64,000 nt of DNA from DVED01 sp963838375 (GTDB lineage: Bacteria; Cyanobacteriota; Cyanobacteriia; Cyanobacteriales; Geitlerinemataceae). The notes under the pieces were generated by a model. That model did not search any database and was not told where the DNA came from. It saw only the letters and a list, made by a program, of their open reading frames with translations. Shown one piece after another: positions 33,709 to 43,033 of the stretch (positions within the stretch are counted from its first letter, which is position 1; every line of letters begins with the position of its first letter). The stretch spans positions 620,001 through 684,000 of the forward strand of contig CAWIQY010000015.1 of assembly GCA_963838375.1 (NCBI GenBank). The letters are read 5' to 3'. The translations under genes were made by a program, and so were the position numbers.

Positions 33709-36405
33709 TCAATTCCAATTCCCCACCAAAACAAACGCCGACCAGTAGTAAGGATGATTCCATTTCTCATCCTCCAATAAATTCCGTTGAGCATTACGGA
33801 AAGCTTGCCCTTTGGTCATATTGGGTTTGGCGAGTTCTTGATAGAATCGGGTCATTAAAATGGAGGTGGCTTCGTCATCTACCAACCACAAAGAAGCGAT
33901 GGTACTGCGCGCTCCCGCACGGACGGCAACCCCTGCTAAACCGAGTGTTGCCCGATCGTCTCCGGCTGCGGTTTGACAGGCACTGAGTACCAGTAGATCG
34001 ATGGGAGTTCGCCGACCTTCTTCCCGAGATTGCAGTAAATCTGTCAATTTATCGACGTTAATTTTTTCTTCCCAAGCTAGAACAAAAGTTTCTTCGAGAT
34101 TGGAACTAAATTGACCGTGGGTCGCCAGATGAACGACAGAAAAAGGTTGGGTATCGAGATCGATTTGCAAACTGTTACTCGTAAAAGCTTCATCTATGAG
34201 CTGAATACCGCCAACTTCTATATTAATACTGTTCAGTTCGTTCAGAACTTTGCCAAGTGCAGGAAAGCCTAACGAAGACTTGCTCAATCCTGCCGCTAAT
34301 GTTTGTAAGCGAGAACGGGCTAACGGGTTGGCTTCCAGCAGTTGCAATCCGGGAGCCAGAGCGATCGTATATTTCTCGATTAAATACTCTTTTCCGTCGT
34401 GGAGAATAGACATGGGGACACTTCGCAATCCACCATCCAAAACAAAGACTAACGTTTCCGTTTCATTTTCGGCTAAATCGGCTTCGATCGGTCGAATCAG
34501 CCAATCGTAAAGTTGCCGGGATAAATCGAGTAATGTTTGCTGAGTTTGTGCGTCGGTTTCTGTTGGGTCAATTCGCACCATTTCGATGACGCTACGAGTT
34601 AGCGATCCTCGAGTTTGCAACGATCGCAACACCTCGATGGTTAGATTGGCGTCATCCCCATCTATGACCTGGCTATAATGACGTAAAGGTCGATCTTCTC
34701 CCCAGGAGGCAATTACCTCGAGACGATCGTTAATAAACATCGAGTAAATCACAGCCGCATTGGGATCGAATTGGTCGATTTCTTTGGGTTCTGCTTCGAT
34801 GCAGGCTTCCCGAAAAAAGTTATCGATTTCTGCCAGTTGTAAAGCTTCGATCGTCGATCGTGCCAGTTTTAAATAATCTTGACTTGGCGATGCTTCTTTT
34901 AGGAGTAACTCCACAAATTGACGATAAATCGGTTCGACATTTTCTCGGAAAGAGAACTGTAAATCCGGGGTGGTTGCCGCTAAGTCGCCGCGAAGGGTTG
35001 TTAGCGTATTCACAGAACCCTCATAAGCCGCGATCGCCGCTTTCGTTCTATCCTGTTGTTTCAGGACTCGTCCTAACTGCCACTGCCACTGATAGGCAAT
35101 ATCTCCCGCTTGAATGGATTGGGAAATTAACAAAGCTTTTTCAGTTGTCGTTTTCGCATCCTCCAATTGTTCCTTCTGTTCGTAGAGTTTTCCCAAAGTT
35201 CCCAAGGCGAAAGATTCAGCGCGGCTATCTTGCAGTTGCTTGGCTTGTTGGACGGCGGTTCGCAACAGTTCTGCCGCTTGGATATCGAACTTTTCTCTGA
35301 CTCCCTCATCTGGCAGTTTATCTCGTTCTTGCCACAATTTTAGAGAATGCTGAGCTAAATTCACCCGTGCGAAAACAGACTGACGACTGGGAGAAGAACC
35401 CTCAATTTGCGCCATAATTTCATCCCGTAGCGCTTCGATTTTCGACCATTGACGTTCGGCAAATAAAATGTTGAGCGTGTTGAGTTGTGCATCGAGTTTG
35501 GTGGACTGAGAAACGTCTTGGGTTTGTGCGGCTTGTTCGTAAAGATCTAAAGCTTCGTCGATCGCTTCTTTATATTTTTCGTCATCTTCTAACTCTTTAG
35601 CATTTTGAGCCAAAGCTTGGTAAGTATTTCCTAAACCCAAAGAAGCATCGGCGATCGTTTGTTGCAGTTGTAAGCGTCTGGCGATTCCCAGACTGCGTTT
35701 TAAAGCCTCGATCGCTCCCAACTTTTCCGGTGCAGCCTCTGGCGCTTTTGGGGTTTCCAACTGTCCCGAAACTCGCAAAGTATTCCCCAAACTGAGAAAT
35801 GCCATTGCCTTTAACGAGGAATCGGGCTGTTCTTCTAAAATTGCCGTCACGTCTTTGAGACGATCGAGAGCGGTTCGATACAGTCCCATCGCTTGTAAGG
35901 CTTCGGCTTGATTAATTCGGCTGGCGATCGATCCAGCTTCATTTTGCGCCGTTTCGTAAATCTCCGTTGCCTGTTTCCAGGTGTTTAGTGCGGCTTCCGG
36001 CTGTCCGGTGGCGAGTAATAATTGACCCCGAACATGGAGCGTTTGCGCGAGAATTTCCGGCGTGCGAATGTTGCCAGATTGTAATACATTCGTGCTGGTA
36101 TCGATCGCTGCTTGCGCGGCTTCCCACTTCCCCAATTTTTGATACGCTAAGGATAAATTGCTCAAGGCGATCGCTTGATTGAGAAAATCTCCTGTGTTGG
36201 CAAACTCATCCGCCGCTTGTTGCAGCAATTGTACCGCTGCGGAAAATTGACCCGCTTCGTACCGTTGTCGGCTTTGCTCAATTAACGGTTCCGATGCGAG
36301 AAATAGTTGGGATTCTAAAGAACTTTCAGCCGCAATGACAGCAGAAGGGGCGATCGTCAGGATGGAAAAGAGTCCCCATCCGAATACGCAATTTGAGATC
36401 TTCAT
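33709..36405 (-). CDS. Exported TPR-CHAT caspase-fold protein
   Basis: 898 residues. A Sec signal peptide (KISNCVFGWGLFSILTIAPSAVIAA, cut after about residue 26) is followed by TPR units from about 40 to 460 (for example AIALSNLSLAYQKLGKWEAAQAAID, FALGTLGKLYEQKEQLEDAKTTTEKAL) and a C-terminal CHAT domain (about 600-895). The dyad is His763 in HLATHGQF and Cys810 in LSACQTAAGD. LGLAGVAVRAGARSTIASLW and NHPYYWSAFVLVG complete the family pattern. Unlike the protein at 2045 it has no GUN4 domain and its start follows a normal leader. TPR-CHAT proteins are abundant in cyanobacteria; some relatives elsewhere are true proteases activated through their TPR part. Target unknown. Confidence 0.93.
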   Translation of the reverse strand: MKISNCVFGWGLFSILTIAPSAVIAAESSLESQLFLASEPLIEQSRQRYEAGQFSAAVQLLQQAADEFANTGDFLNQAIALSNLSLAYQKLGKWEAAQAAIDTSTNVLQSGNIRTPEILAQTLHVRGQLLLATGQPEAALNTWKQATEIYETAQNEAGSIASRINQAEALQAMGLYRTALDRLKDVTAILEEQPDSSLKAMAFLSLGNTLRVSGQLETPKAPEAAPEKLGAIEALKRSLGIARRLQLQQTIADASLGLGNTYQALAQNAKELEDDEKYKEAIDEALDLYEQAAQTQDVSQSTKLDAQLNTLNILFAERQWSKIEALRDEIMAQIEGSSPSRQSVFARVNLAQHSLKLWQERDKLPDEGVREKFDIQAAELLRTAVQQAKQLQDSRAESFALGTLGKLYEQKEQLEDAKTTTEKALLISQSIQAGDIAYQWQWQLGRVLKQQDRTKAAIAAYEGSVNTLTTLRGDLAATTPDLQFSFRENVEPIYRQFVELLLKEASPSQDYLKLARSTIEALQLAEIDNFFREACIEAEPKEIDQFDPNAAVIYSMFINDRLEVIASWGEDRPLRHYSQVIDGDDANLTIEVLRSLQTRGSLTRSVIEMVRIDPTETDAQTQQTLLDLSRQLYDWLIRPIEADLAENETETLVFVLDGGLRSVPMSILHDGKEYLIEKYTIALAPGLQLLEANPLARSRLQTLAAGLSKSSLGFPALGKVLNELNSINIEVGGIQLIDEAFTSNSLQIDLDTQPFSVVHLATHGQFSSNLEETFVLAWEEKINVDKLTDLLQSREEGRRTPIDLLVLSACQTAAGDDRATLGLAGVAVRAGARSTIASLWLVDDEATSILMTRFYQELAKPNMTKGQAFRNAQRNLLEDEKWNHPYYWSAFVLVGNWN

Positions 36406-36436
36406 GTTTTTTTCTCCTCACAACTTGGGGAAAATC

Positions 36437-36462
36437 GGGCGGTTCAAACCGCAACCACAGGA
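36437..36462. repeat. Partial copy of the GGGCGG..CCGC..ACAGGA repeat
   Basis: GGGCGGTTCAAACCGCAACC followed by ACAGGA matches one end of the 57095-57175 repeat (GGGCGGCGGTTTCAACCGCG). GCGGTTCAAACCGC also makes a small hairpin just after the SGNH hydrolase gene and could act as its terminator. Confidence 0.55.
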
Positions 36463-36477
36463 GCTTTCTTGCCCTGT

Positions 36478-37507
36478 CTACAGCTTTTTCCTCGCTTTGA
36501 ACTCACGTCGTTTTCGAGCCAAAACGAACAAAGTCAGCACGCCACTTCCCAACAGAGTGGAGGGTTCCGGGACATGGGCGGCATTGAGTCGATCCCCAGC
36601 CAACTGCGCGAAAGCCGTGTGGGTTGCCGTCGTCACGTGGATGCCATCGTAAAATACAAACTCATTGGGATTGGTACAAACAGTGGTCAAGTCGATACAG
36701 GGATCGCTGCCATTTGTCAGTCCAAAACGTTCCGGGGAAGTAGAGATCGACGACAAGAAGCCCAAAGGTATCCACGGGAACTAAATTGATGTCCGGATTC
36801 GTCGCCAATCCGCCCAATGCCCCGTCTAACAGTATATTAAATTCTGTTGCCACATCGGTAAAAATTCCCGGAGCGATCGCCGGACCTCGGGTGGCGTCTG
36901 GGGTGACGCCGATATTGGGAACGTTGGCAACGAGAAAGTTTTCCGCTCCGGCTCCAGCCAAGGTGTTGATAATCGTCGCCAAATTGTTGACTCCCTGGGC
37001 GATCGTATTCTCAGATCCGGCATCATCCCCCGCCAGCCTTTGAAAAGCGGCAATGCGGGCATCATTGTTACCCCCAAACACGACGTACAGGGCATCTGAG
37101 GGGGCGACGCCTGCCGTTGCGCCTTGGAAAAGGACAAGTTGATCCAGCAAGCTGGGTGAAGCCGGTGGAACGGTTCCCAGAGGTCCGGTTTGTGCCCCGC
37201 CAAAGGCAAAGTTCGTACCGCCTGCCAGAAATGGGGATGCACTCAGTCCCAAATTGGCGGCGAGGATTTCTGTCCACACCGGACCGTCGGAAAATCGCCC
37301 GCTTTCATAAGCTCGGGATGGAATTAAACCGCCAAAGGGGATGGTTTGGGTTTCGCCTCCGGTGGCTAAAAAGACGTTGCCGCTGTCGGAAAGACTATCG
37401 CCAAACACGAATACGCTGTCGAAAGAGACGGCTGAAGCGCTCTTTGGCAACATCCCGATGGCAAATCCGAAACAGAGGAGAGCAATTTTAGGTCGATGCA
37501 CGTTCAT
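36478..37507 (-). CDS. SGNH/GDSL-type esterase with PEP-CTERM sorting signal (frameshifted)
   Basis: About 342 residues when corrected, from the ATG at 37507. Signal peptide (LLCFGFAIGMLPKSASA), then the GDSL block FVFGDSLSDSGN (catalytic Ser), block III GGNND, and, in the next frame, block V FYDGIHVTTATH (catalytic Asp-His). The tail VPEPSTLLGSGVLTLFVLAR with a basic end is a PEP-CTERM anchor, processed by an exosortase. The first frame degenerates after VDTFGLL near 36760; the second continues from there to 36478. One base too many near 36755-36763 explains this. The product would be a secreted, surface-sorted lipase/esterase of the thermolabile-haemolysin/choline-esterase type. No exosortase here. 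Confidence 0.87.
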
Positions 37508-37765
37508 TGCTGATTTCTGGGCTGAGTGTGTCAAGGGTTCTGGAACACCGGTTTCTTGAAGAAACTGGAATTGGATTTATTTTAAGGAGAAAATTAAAAT
37601 AAGTGTCAAGCTGTAGCATAAGTTAATACTTTAGTTTTGAAATTCGATCGTTCTTTAAATATTTTTGATTGACGGCAAAAATGGAAATCGTTAGCAAATC
37701 TAGATCGATGGGGTAAAACCCGATGGATGAATTTGCTATCATTTTTATTGAATATGTAATTTATC

Positions 37766-38377
37766 TTGGATACGATCGTGCCATACAGTCAGTTTAGTAT
37801 TGACGTTATTAAAACCAGCTTTGGTGTGACGATTTCGGAAAAAGTCGGTATTTTTGCCGAGCTGCCGGAAATAGAACCTAGCAAGTTATTACAAGAAACT
37901 TTACAGTTTAATATTCCGATCGCCCTGGCGATTAATTCTGAAAAATCACGATCGGAGATGATTATTTCCCCGATCCTCATAGAACTCAAAAAACGGTTTC
38001 CCGATCGCATCAGCTTATTTTCTGGAAAAGAATTTAATGTAGATCCGGAAAAAGGACTGATTGGGTTTTGCGATTTTTTAATTAGTCGATCTTCAGAACA
38101 ACTGTTTATTGAAGCTCCAGTCATTATTATTGTAGAAGCCAAAAACGATAATATCGAAGTTGGATTAGGACAATGTATGGCAGAGATGGTTGCCTCTCAG
38201 TTATTTAACCAGCGCCGGGGAAATGAGATTCATCAAATTTACGGAGTTGTCACCAATGGAAGTAATTGGAAGTTTATGAGACTCGAGGGTCAAGTTTTTG
38301 AGATCGATTTAAATGAATATTTTGTCGATCGGGTGGGGAAAATATTGAGTATTTTAAGTAGTGGCATTGAAAGTTAA
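37766..38377 (+). CDS. Hypothetical protein with PD-(D/E)XK nuclease-like core
   Basis: 203 residues (TTG at 37766, or GTG at 37778 giving MPYSQFSIDV; neither has a good ribosome-binding site). The region GFCDFLISRS ... APVIIIVEAKNDNIEVGLGQCMAEM matches the D...(E)xK pattern of the PD-(D/E)XK fold: Asp about 111, Glu and Lys in VEAKN about 125-127, and a following Gln-containing helix. Similar stand-alone cyanobacterial proteins are numerous and annotated as hypothetical; some resemble Uma2-like or type I restriction R-subunit folds. No restriction or modification partners lie nearby. Stop overlaps the convergent ureF stop by four bases. Nuclease activity is inference. Confidence 0.7.
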   Translation: MDTIVPYSQFSIDVIKTSFGVTISEKVGIFAELPEIEPSKLLQETLQFNIPIALAINSEKSRSEMIISPILIELKKRFPDRISLFSGKEFNVDPEKGLIGFCDFLISRSSEQLFIEAPVIIIVEAKNDNIEVGLGQCMAEMVASQLFNQRRGNEIHQIYGVVTNGSNWKFMRLEGQVFEIDLNEYFVDRVGKILSILSSGIES

Positions 38378-39063
38378 GATCGAAACAATCGAGAATAGAG
38401 GGTTTCATGTGCCATACTGGCTAAAGATAAACCCCATCCCCAACTGGAAAGATCGTCATCTTCTAGAGTGATAATATTGTCAGTTGCCGAGACGATCGGA
38501 TGTTGAAGTTCGAGAAGAAGTTGCTGACCGCTAGTTTGTCCTAGCGGAATCAATTTTACCCCAACTCCGATAAGATTTGTTGCCCAACTTTGTAAGTATC
38601 CCAAAAGCATCGATCGCTCGTCAATGTGCCAAGAAGCGGCGGCAATCCCAAAGGCGATCGCATAATTAACAGGACTTCCAATGGCTGAAACAAAAAATTC
38701 CGTCTTGGGATTTATCTTGACAATTAAACGACTTAATGCACTCCCCATTTGCCAGCTTTGGTTCCGTAATTCTTCTGTTTCTCTAGCTGCTGATAGCCAT
38801 GAATTCCAGTAAATTAATGCCGGACGATCGTTGTTAACAATTGCTCGATAAGCCCGCAGAACGATCGCTGATTCTAATTGAATTGCGCCCAAATTTAGCT
38901 CCTGTTCTAGCCATAATTTTAAGCTGTCTACATCGGTAATAATTTCTCGAGAAACCAGTGTTTCTATACCTTCAGAATAGCTATAAGCTCCCACCGGCAG
39001 TGCGGGACTGGCTAGTTGTAATAAGTGCAGAAGAGAAGCGTATTCTAAGTTAATATTTGGCAT
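38374..39063 (-). CDS. ureF: Urease accessory protein UreF
   Basis: 229 residues. UreF, with UreD and UreG, loads nickel into apo-urease and acts as a GTPase-activating or fidelity factor. Family blocks are LLQLASPALPVGAYSYSEGIETLV, LWLEQELNLGAIQLESAIVLRAYRA, NSWLSAARETEELRNQSWQMGSAL, AFGIAAASWHI and GWGLSLASMAHETLYSRLFRS at the C-terminus. Length is normal. It lies downstream of ureE on the same strand, separated by about 175 bp containing a GGGGTAG-type repeat. Structural urease genes and ureD/ureG are not in the window, so the accessory genes are dispersed. Confidence 0.94.
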   Translation of the reverse strand: MPNINLEYASLLHLLQLASPALPVGAYSYSEGIETLVSREIITDVDSLKLWLEQELNLGAIQLESAIVLRAYRAIVNNDRPALIYWNSWLSAARETEELRNQSWQMGSALSRLIVKINPKTEFFVSAIGSPVNYAIAFGIAAASWHIDERSMLLGYLQSWATNLIGVGVKLIPLGQTSGQQLLLELQHPIVSATDNIITLEDDDLSSWGWGLSLASMAHETLYSRLFRS

Positions 39064-39102
39064 AAAAAATCGATATAAAATATAATGTTATCGTCAACAC
39101 CT

Positions 39103-39213
39103 GTAGGGGTAGAGCCCCTGTGCCTACCCCGTTTCTGTGCCTACCCCGTCTACCGGGGCAACCACAGGGGGATTGCCCCTACATTTGGGCAACCACGGGG
39201 GGATTGCCCCTAC
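39103..39213. repeat. Dispersed GTAGGGGT...TGCCTACCCCG...GGGGCAACCACAGGGG repeat
   Basis: TGTGCCTACCCCGT occurs twice, and GGGCAACCACAGGGGGATTG / GGGCAACCACGGGGGGATTG also twice, in the space between ureF and ureE. A related single copy is at 59442-59506. This is a common cyanobacterial dispersed sequence. Confidence 0.8.
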
Positions 39214-39239
39214 AAAATAGGACAGAATTGAAATTAATT

Positions 39240-39680
39240 TCAAACTTTTTTATGAGAGTAAGCACCAATTTCGGGTTGAAAAGGGGCTATTTCTTCTCGA
39301 ACTTCTACGCCTAACTGTATCAGCATTTGATATAATATGGGATCGGGAGAAAGACGCAAATAAGTGGGTGTAATTTCTAAAGGAACGTGACGGTTTCCTA
39401 AATGATAAGCCGATCGCATTAAGGTGAGAAAATCAACAGCCGTAACCGTTAATACGGGTTCTGGTTTGGCATTAACTCGGATAAAAATTTCTCCCGTTTC
39501 TGAAGCCAGTAAATCGCGATCGTGTAGAATTGTACCTCGGGGAAGTTGCAAGTACACGGCTTCACCCTCATCCGTCTGGAAGCGTCTCCGACTGCGGGTT
39601 CGTTCTTCTGCCGTCAGCGACAGGGTATACCGGGGTTCGATCGGTTGATTATGGGGCGATCGTTGCGTTACCGTTAACAT
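39240..39680 (-). CDS. ureE: Urease accessory protein UreE (nickel metallochaperone)
   Basis: 146 residues. UreE binds nickel and hands it to the UreG-UreF-UreD complex. N-terminal domain LTVTQRSPHNQPIEPRYTLSLTAEERTRSRRRFQTDEGEAVYLQLPRGTILHD-type sequence and the C-terminal ferredoxin-like domain with AYHLGNRHVPLEI carry the conserved metal-binding His of GNRH. The C-terminus (AYSHKKV) has one further His but lacks the long His tail of some UreE proteins, suggesting no nickel-storage role. Upstream of ureF on the same strand. Confidence 0.93.
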   Translation of the reverse strand: MLTVTQRSPHNQPIEPRYTLSLTAEERTRSRRRFQTDEGEAVYLQLPRGTILHDRDLLASETGEIFIRVNAKPEPVLTVTAVDFLTLMRSAYHLGNRHVPLEITPTYLRLSPDPILYQMLIQLGVEVREEIAPFQPEIGAYSHKKV

Positions 39681-39781
39681 GAGAGACTGGCGATCCTCGA
39701 TTGATTGTGGGAAATTTGAACCCGTTTGAGATTAAGTCGATCTTTAGAGTAATAATAATACTTCAGTGAACTGATGGCACG

Positions 39782-40786
39782 ATGATGAATGCGACGAATC
39801 AACAACCGACGGATATCACCACCATTGCCCAACAAATTCGTCAAGCGGCTAGTATTACCGAACTCAAGCAGTGGTTAAAAATTCAACCAACTCGCGCTTA
39901 TTGGGAGTTAACGATCGATTGGTTAGGGATTTTCCTCGCTTTTATCGCCGTGACTTGGATGCCGACAGTTTGGATGTATGGTATTGCTTTCGTCGTGGTG
40001 GGAACTTTTCAGTACAAGCTGTTTATCCTAGCCCACGATGCCATTCACGGGGCTTTGCATCCTCAGAAAACGATTAACGATCGTCTGGCTAGATGGTTGG
40101 TTTACGGACCGATGTTTATGGCGCTAGATGATGCCAGACGAAGTCATTTAAAACATCACCGATTGATGGGAACGGCAAACGATCCCGATCGTTATTTACA
40201 CACATTTTACCATAAAAACACCCCGTTTCAATTTCTCCTTTTTTGTTCTGGACTAGCAACATTTGGCAAGACGGTGTTGAAGGTTACGCCCTTTGGACGT
40301 TTACTTAAACCCACGAATACAACAGTTGAAACCGATTCAGATAACGTTAAATCCGCTGTAACCGATTACTTCAAACAACGCTTACCCGTTTTTATCGTTC
40401 AGATTTTGATTCTGAGTTTACTCTTCATTTCTCCACTGCCATTGTGGTCTTATTTACTGTTATGGGTTGCCCCCATTTATTTCTTAGTTTTTGTCCCCGA
40501 TGAAATTCGCGCCTTTTGCGATCATGCCGTGTTGGAGTTCCCCGACGATCGTGGAGATCTTAACAGATTCGTTACTTTTCGTCCTAATAGTTTAGAAGCG
40601 ATGTTTTTTTCTCCCCATCATATGAACTATCATGCCGAACATCACCTTTGGCCCTCGATTCCCCATTACAATTTACCGAAAGCCCATGAATTTGTAAAAG
40701 GGCGATCGGAAGTCACAATTCGCGGCAGTTATGTAGCCTTTTTGTTGCAGGTTGTGCGATCGTTGCCTTTGTCCGAAACGATGTAG
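39782..40786 (+). CDS. Membrane fatty acid desaturase family protein
   Basis: 334 residues. Di-iron membrane desaturase or hydroxylase with three His boxes: HDAIH (85-89), HLKHH (122-126) and, near the C-terminus, HHMNYHAEHH (about 276-285). About four membrane segments (47-80, 206-240). Spacing fits the acyl-lipid/alkane-type desaturase family. The third box with NYHAEHH is also seen in carotenoid and sterol oxygenases, so the substrate (acyl lipid or carotenoid) is open. The start has two consecutive ATGs at 39782. Diverges from ureE by about 100 bp. A perfect palindrome follows the stop. Confidence 0.87.
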   Translation: MMNATNQQPTDITTIAQQIRQAASITELKQWLKIQPTRAYWELTIDWLGIFLAFIAVTWMPTVWMYGIAFVVVGTFQYKLFILAHDAIHGALHPQKTINDRLARWLVYGPMFMALDDARRSHLKHHRLMGTANDPDRYLHTFYHKNTPFQFLLFCSGLATFGKTVLKVTPFGRLLKPTNTTVETDSDNVKSAVTDYFKQRLPVFIVQILILSLLFISPLPLWSYLLLWVAPIYFLVFVPDEIRAFCDHAVLEFPDDRGDLNRFVTFRPNSLEAMFFSPHHMNYHAEHHLWPSIPHYNLPKAHEFVKGRSEVTIRGSYVAFLLQVVRSLPLSETM

Positions 40787-40800
40787 TAGATCGTAGTAGT

Positions 40801-40824
40801 AGGGGTCAACGGCCGTTGACCCCT
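40801..40824. terminator. Perfect 24-bp palindrome between convergent genes
   Basis: AGGGGTCAACGGCCGTTGACCCCT is its own reverse complement, placed between the desaturase stop and the oligopeptidase B stop. It is a likely bidirectional terminator or REP-type element. No T tract follows. Confidence 0.6.
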
Positions 40825-40851
40825 ACCAGATTTCGCCAAACCGAGTTTCGC

Positions 40852-42903
40852 TTAATTCACGGCGATACCCAGTCGATCTAAAATAAAAGCATACTCAAAG
40901 GCGATTTCTTCAAGTTGTCCGTAACGCCCAGAAGCACCGCCATGTCCGGCTCCCATATTGGTTTTGAGTAATAACAGATTATTATCTGTTTTCGTTGCCC
41001 TCAGCTTCGCCGTCCACTTCGCAGGTTCCCAATATTTCACCCGACAATCATTTAATCCGGCTGTTACTAACAAGTGCGGATACTCTTTCGCCTCGACGTT
41101 ATCATAGGGAGAATAAGACAACATATAATCGTAATAAGTTTTGTCGTTGGGATTGCCCCATTCATCCCATTCGATCGCCGTCAGCGGTAAGCTTGTATCC
41201 AGCATCGTGGTGACAACATCCACAAAAGGAACATCTGCTACGACGACGGAAAACAAATCCGATCGTAAATTAACAACTGCCCCCATTAATAAACCGCCGG
41301 CACTACCACCCGAAATGGCAAGACGATCGCTCGAAGTCCAACCTCGAGCAATTAAATACTCTGCACAAGCAATAAAGTCGGTAAACGTATTCTTTTTGTG
41401 CAAAAACTTACCCTCTTCATACCATTTTCGTCCCATTTCTTCTCCACCGCGAATGTGAGCGATCGCGAAGACAAAACCCCGATCGAGCAGAGAAAGACGA
41501 GTGGAGGAAAACATGGCTGGAGAAGAGCTTCCATAGGAACCGTATCCGGTTAAAAGTAGAGGGTTTTTGCCATCTTTTTGGGTTCCTTTTTTGTAAACGA
41601 TCGAGATGGGAACTTGAGTGCCATCTTGTGCCGTTGCCATTAACCATTCGCTGGCATATTTCGTGCGATCGTATCCGCCTAAAACCGAAGTTTCTTTTAA
41701 CAGTATTCGTTCGTGAGTATCGAGATCGTACTCAAAGACTGAAGAGGGGGTAATGAAAGAGGTGTAGCCAAACCGCAGCGTACTGGTGTTGAATTCCGGA
41801 TTGCTTCCTTCCCACACGGAATAAGTGGGCTCTGGAAATGTGAGATTCGTCACCGTTCCCGTCGAAAGTTTTCGCACTTGTACCGCCGGCAATCCTCCAC
41901 GCTGTTCGTAGATTACCAAATGGTCGGTAAAGGCACTCACCCCCAACAACATGGCATCTTCGCGATGAGAAATCACGGTTTTCCAGTTTTCTTTAGCGGG
42001 ATGAGAAACTGGAGTTTCCATCAGCTTGAAGTTAATTGCCCCGTCGTTGGTAACAATATAAAATCGATCGCTGTGATGCTCGACATCATATTCTACACCC
42101 ACTTCTCGAGCGTGAATTATCTGAAATTCACCCATGGGATCGTTGGCATCGAGATAATGAACTTCTGAAGTAATTTTACTTCCCAAGCTCAAAAAAATGT
42201 AGGCTTCGCTACGGGTTTTACCCACCCCAAGAAAGTAAGCCTCGTCTTTTTCGTGGTAAATGAGTTCGTCTTGATTCGGGTCTTGGCCCAGAATATGCCG
42301 CCAGATCTGGTACGGACGATTGGTGTCATCAACCTGGGTATAAAATACCGTTTGGCTATCATTTGCCCAGGCTTGAGATGGGGCAGTTTTCGGAATTTGT
42401 TCGGGATACAGCGTTCGGGTGGTTAAATCGAGAAAGAATAAGGTGTATTCCTCAGATCCTGAAGTGTCGGTCGAGTAGGCTAAAATTTGATTGTTGGGAC
42501 TCACCTCTAAAGTTCCGACATCAAAATATTCGTAGCCTTCTGCCAATTTATTTTGGTCGATTAAAACTTCTTCGATCGCGTCTAAGCTGTCTTTTTTACG
42601 ACAATAAATCGGATAGTCTTTACCTTGTTCAGTCCGCGAGTAATAGTAGTAGTTATCTTTGCGGGAAGGCACAGATAAATCCGTTTCCTGGATCCGTGCG
42701 AGCATTTCTTTGTAGAGCGACTTTCTAAAATCAGAAGTATGCTCAGTCATCGCCTCAGTATAGGCATTTTCTGCTTCCAGGTAGACGATTGTTTCTGGTT
42801 TTTCCGGGTCGTTTAACCAGTAATAGTTATCGACCCGATCGTCTCCGTGCAGACTCAGAACTTTGGGTTGAATTTTCGCGATCGGCGGATTGTCACTCGT
42901 CAT
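40852..42903 (-). CDS. ptrB: Oligopeptidase B (S9A prolyl-oligopeptidase family)
   Basis: 683 residues. Cytosolic serine peptidase that cuts short peptides after Arg or Lys. Beta-propeller domain about 70-400, then an alpha/beta hydrolase. LLTGYGSYGSSSP, AHIRGGEEMGRKWYEEGK, the nucleophile in SGGSAGGLLMGAV, the Asp in GLNDCRVKYWEPAKW and the His in NMGAGHGGASGRYGQLEE form the triad region. The start MTSDNPPIAKIQPKVLSLHGD with RVDNYYWLNDPE is the usual N-terminus. ATG at 42903. No operon partner. Confidence 0.94.
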   Translation of the reverse strand: MTSDNPPIAKIQPKVLSLHGDDRVDNYYWLNDPEKPETIVYLEAENAYTEAMTEHTSDFRKSLYKEMLARIQETDLSVPSRKDNYYYYSRTEQGKDYPIYCRKKDSLDAIEEVLIDQNKLAEGYEYFDVGTLEVSPNNQILAYSTDTSGSEEYTLFFLDLTTRTLYPEQIPKTAPSQAWANDSQTVFYTQVDDTNRPYQIWRHILGQDPNQDELIYHEKDEAYFLGVGKTRSEAYIFLSLGSKITSEVHYLDANDPMGEFQIIHAREVGVEYDVEHHSDRFYIVTNDGAINFKLMETPVSHPAKENWKTVISHREDAMLLGVSAFTDHLVIYEQRGGLPAVQVRKLSTGTVTNLTFPEPTYSVWEGSNPEFNTSTLRFGYTSFITPSSVFEYDLDTHERILLKETSVLGGYDRTKYASEWLMATAQDGTQVPISIVYKKGTQKDGKNPLLLTGYGSYGSSSPAMFSSTRLSLLDRGFVFAIAHIRGGEEMGRKWYEEGKFLHKKNTFTDFIACAEYLIARGWTSSDRLAISGGSAGGLLMGAVVNLRSDLFSVVVADVPFVDVVTTMLDTSLPLTAIEWDEWGNPNDKTYYDYMLSYSPYDNVEAKEYPHLLVTAGLNDCRVKYWEPAKWTAKLRATKTDNNLLLLKTNMGAGHGGASGRYGQLEEIAFEYAFILDRLGIAVN

Positions 42904-43033
42904 ATTTTTTTAAGGCTGAATAGTTTTTGATAGTTGCACCCTCCCTGTATATCTCCATAGTTTATCAAAAAAACGCAGAAAATTAAAGGTGATTTTATTT
43001 GAAACTCGCCCTCAACTCTTCTGCTTGAGACAT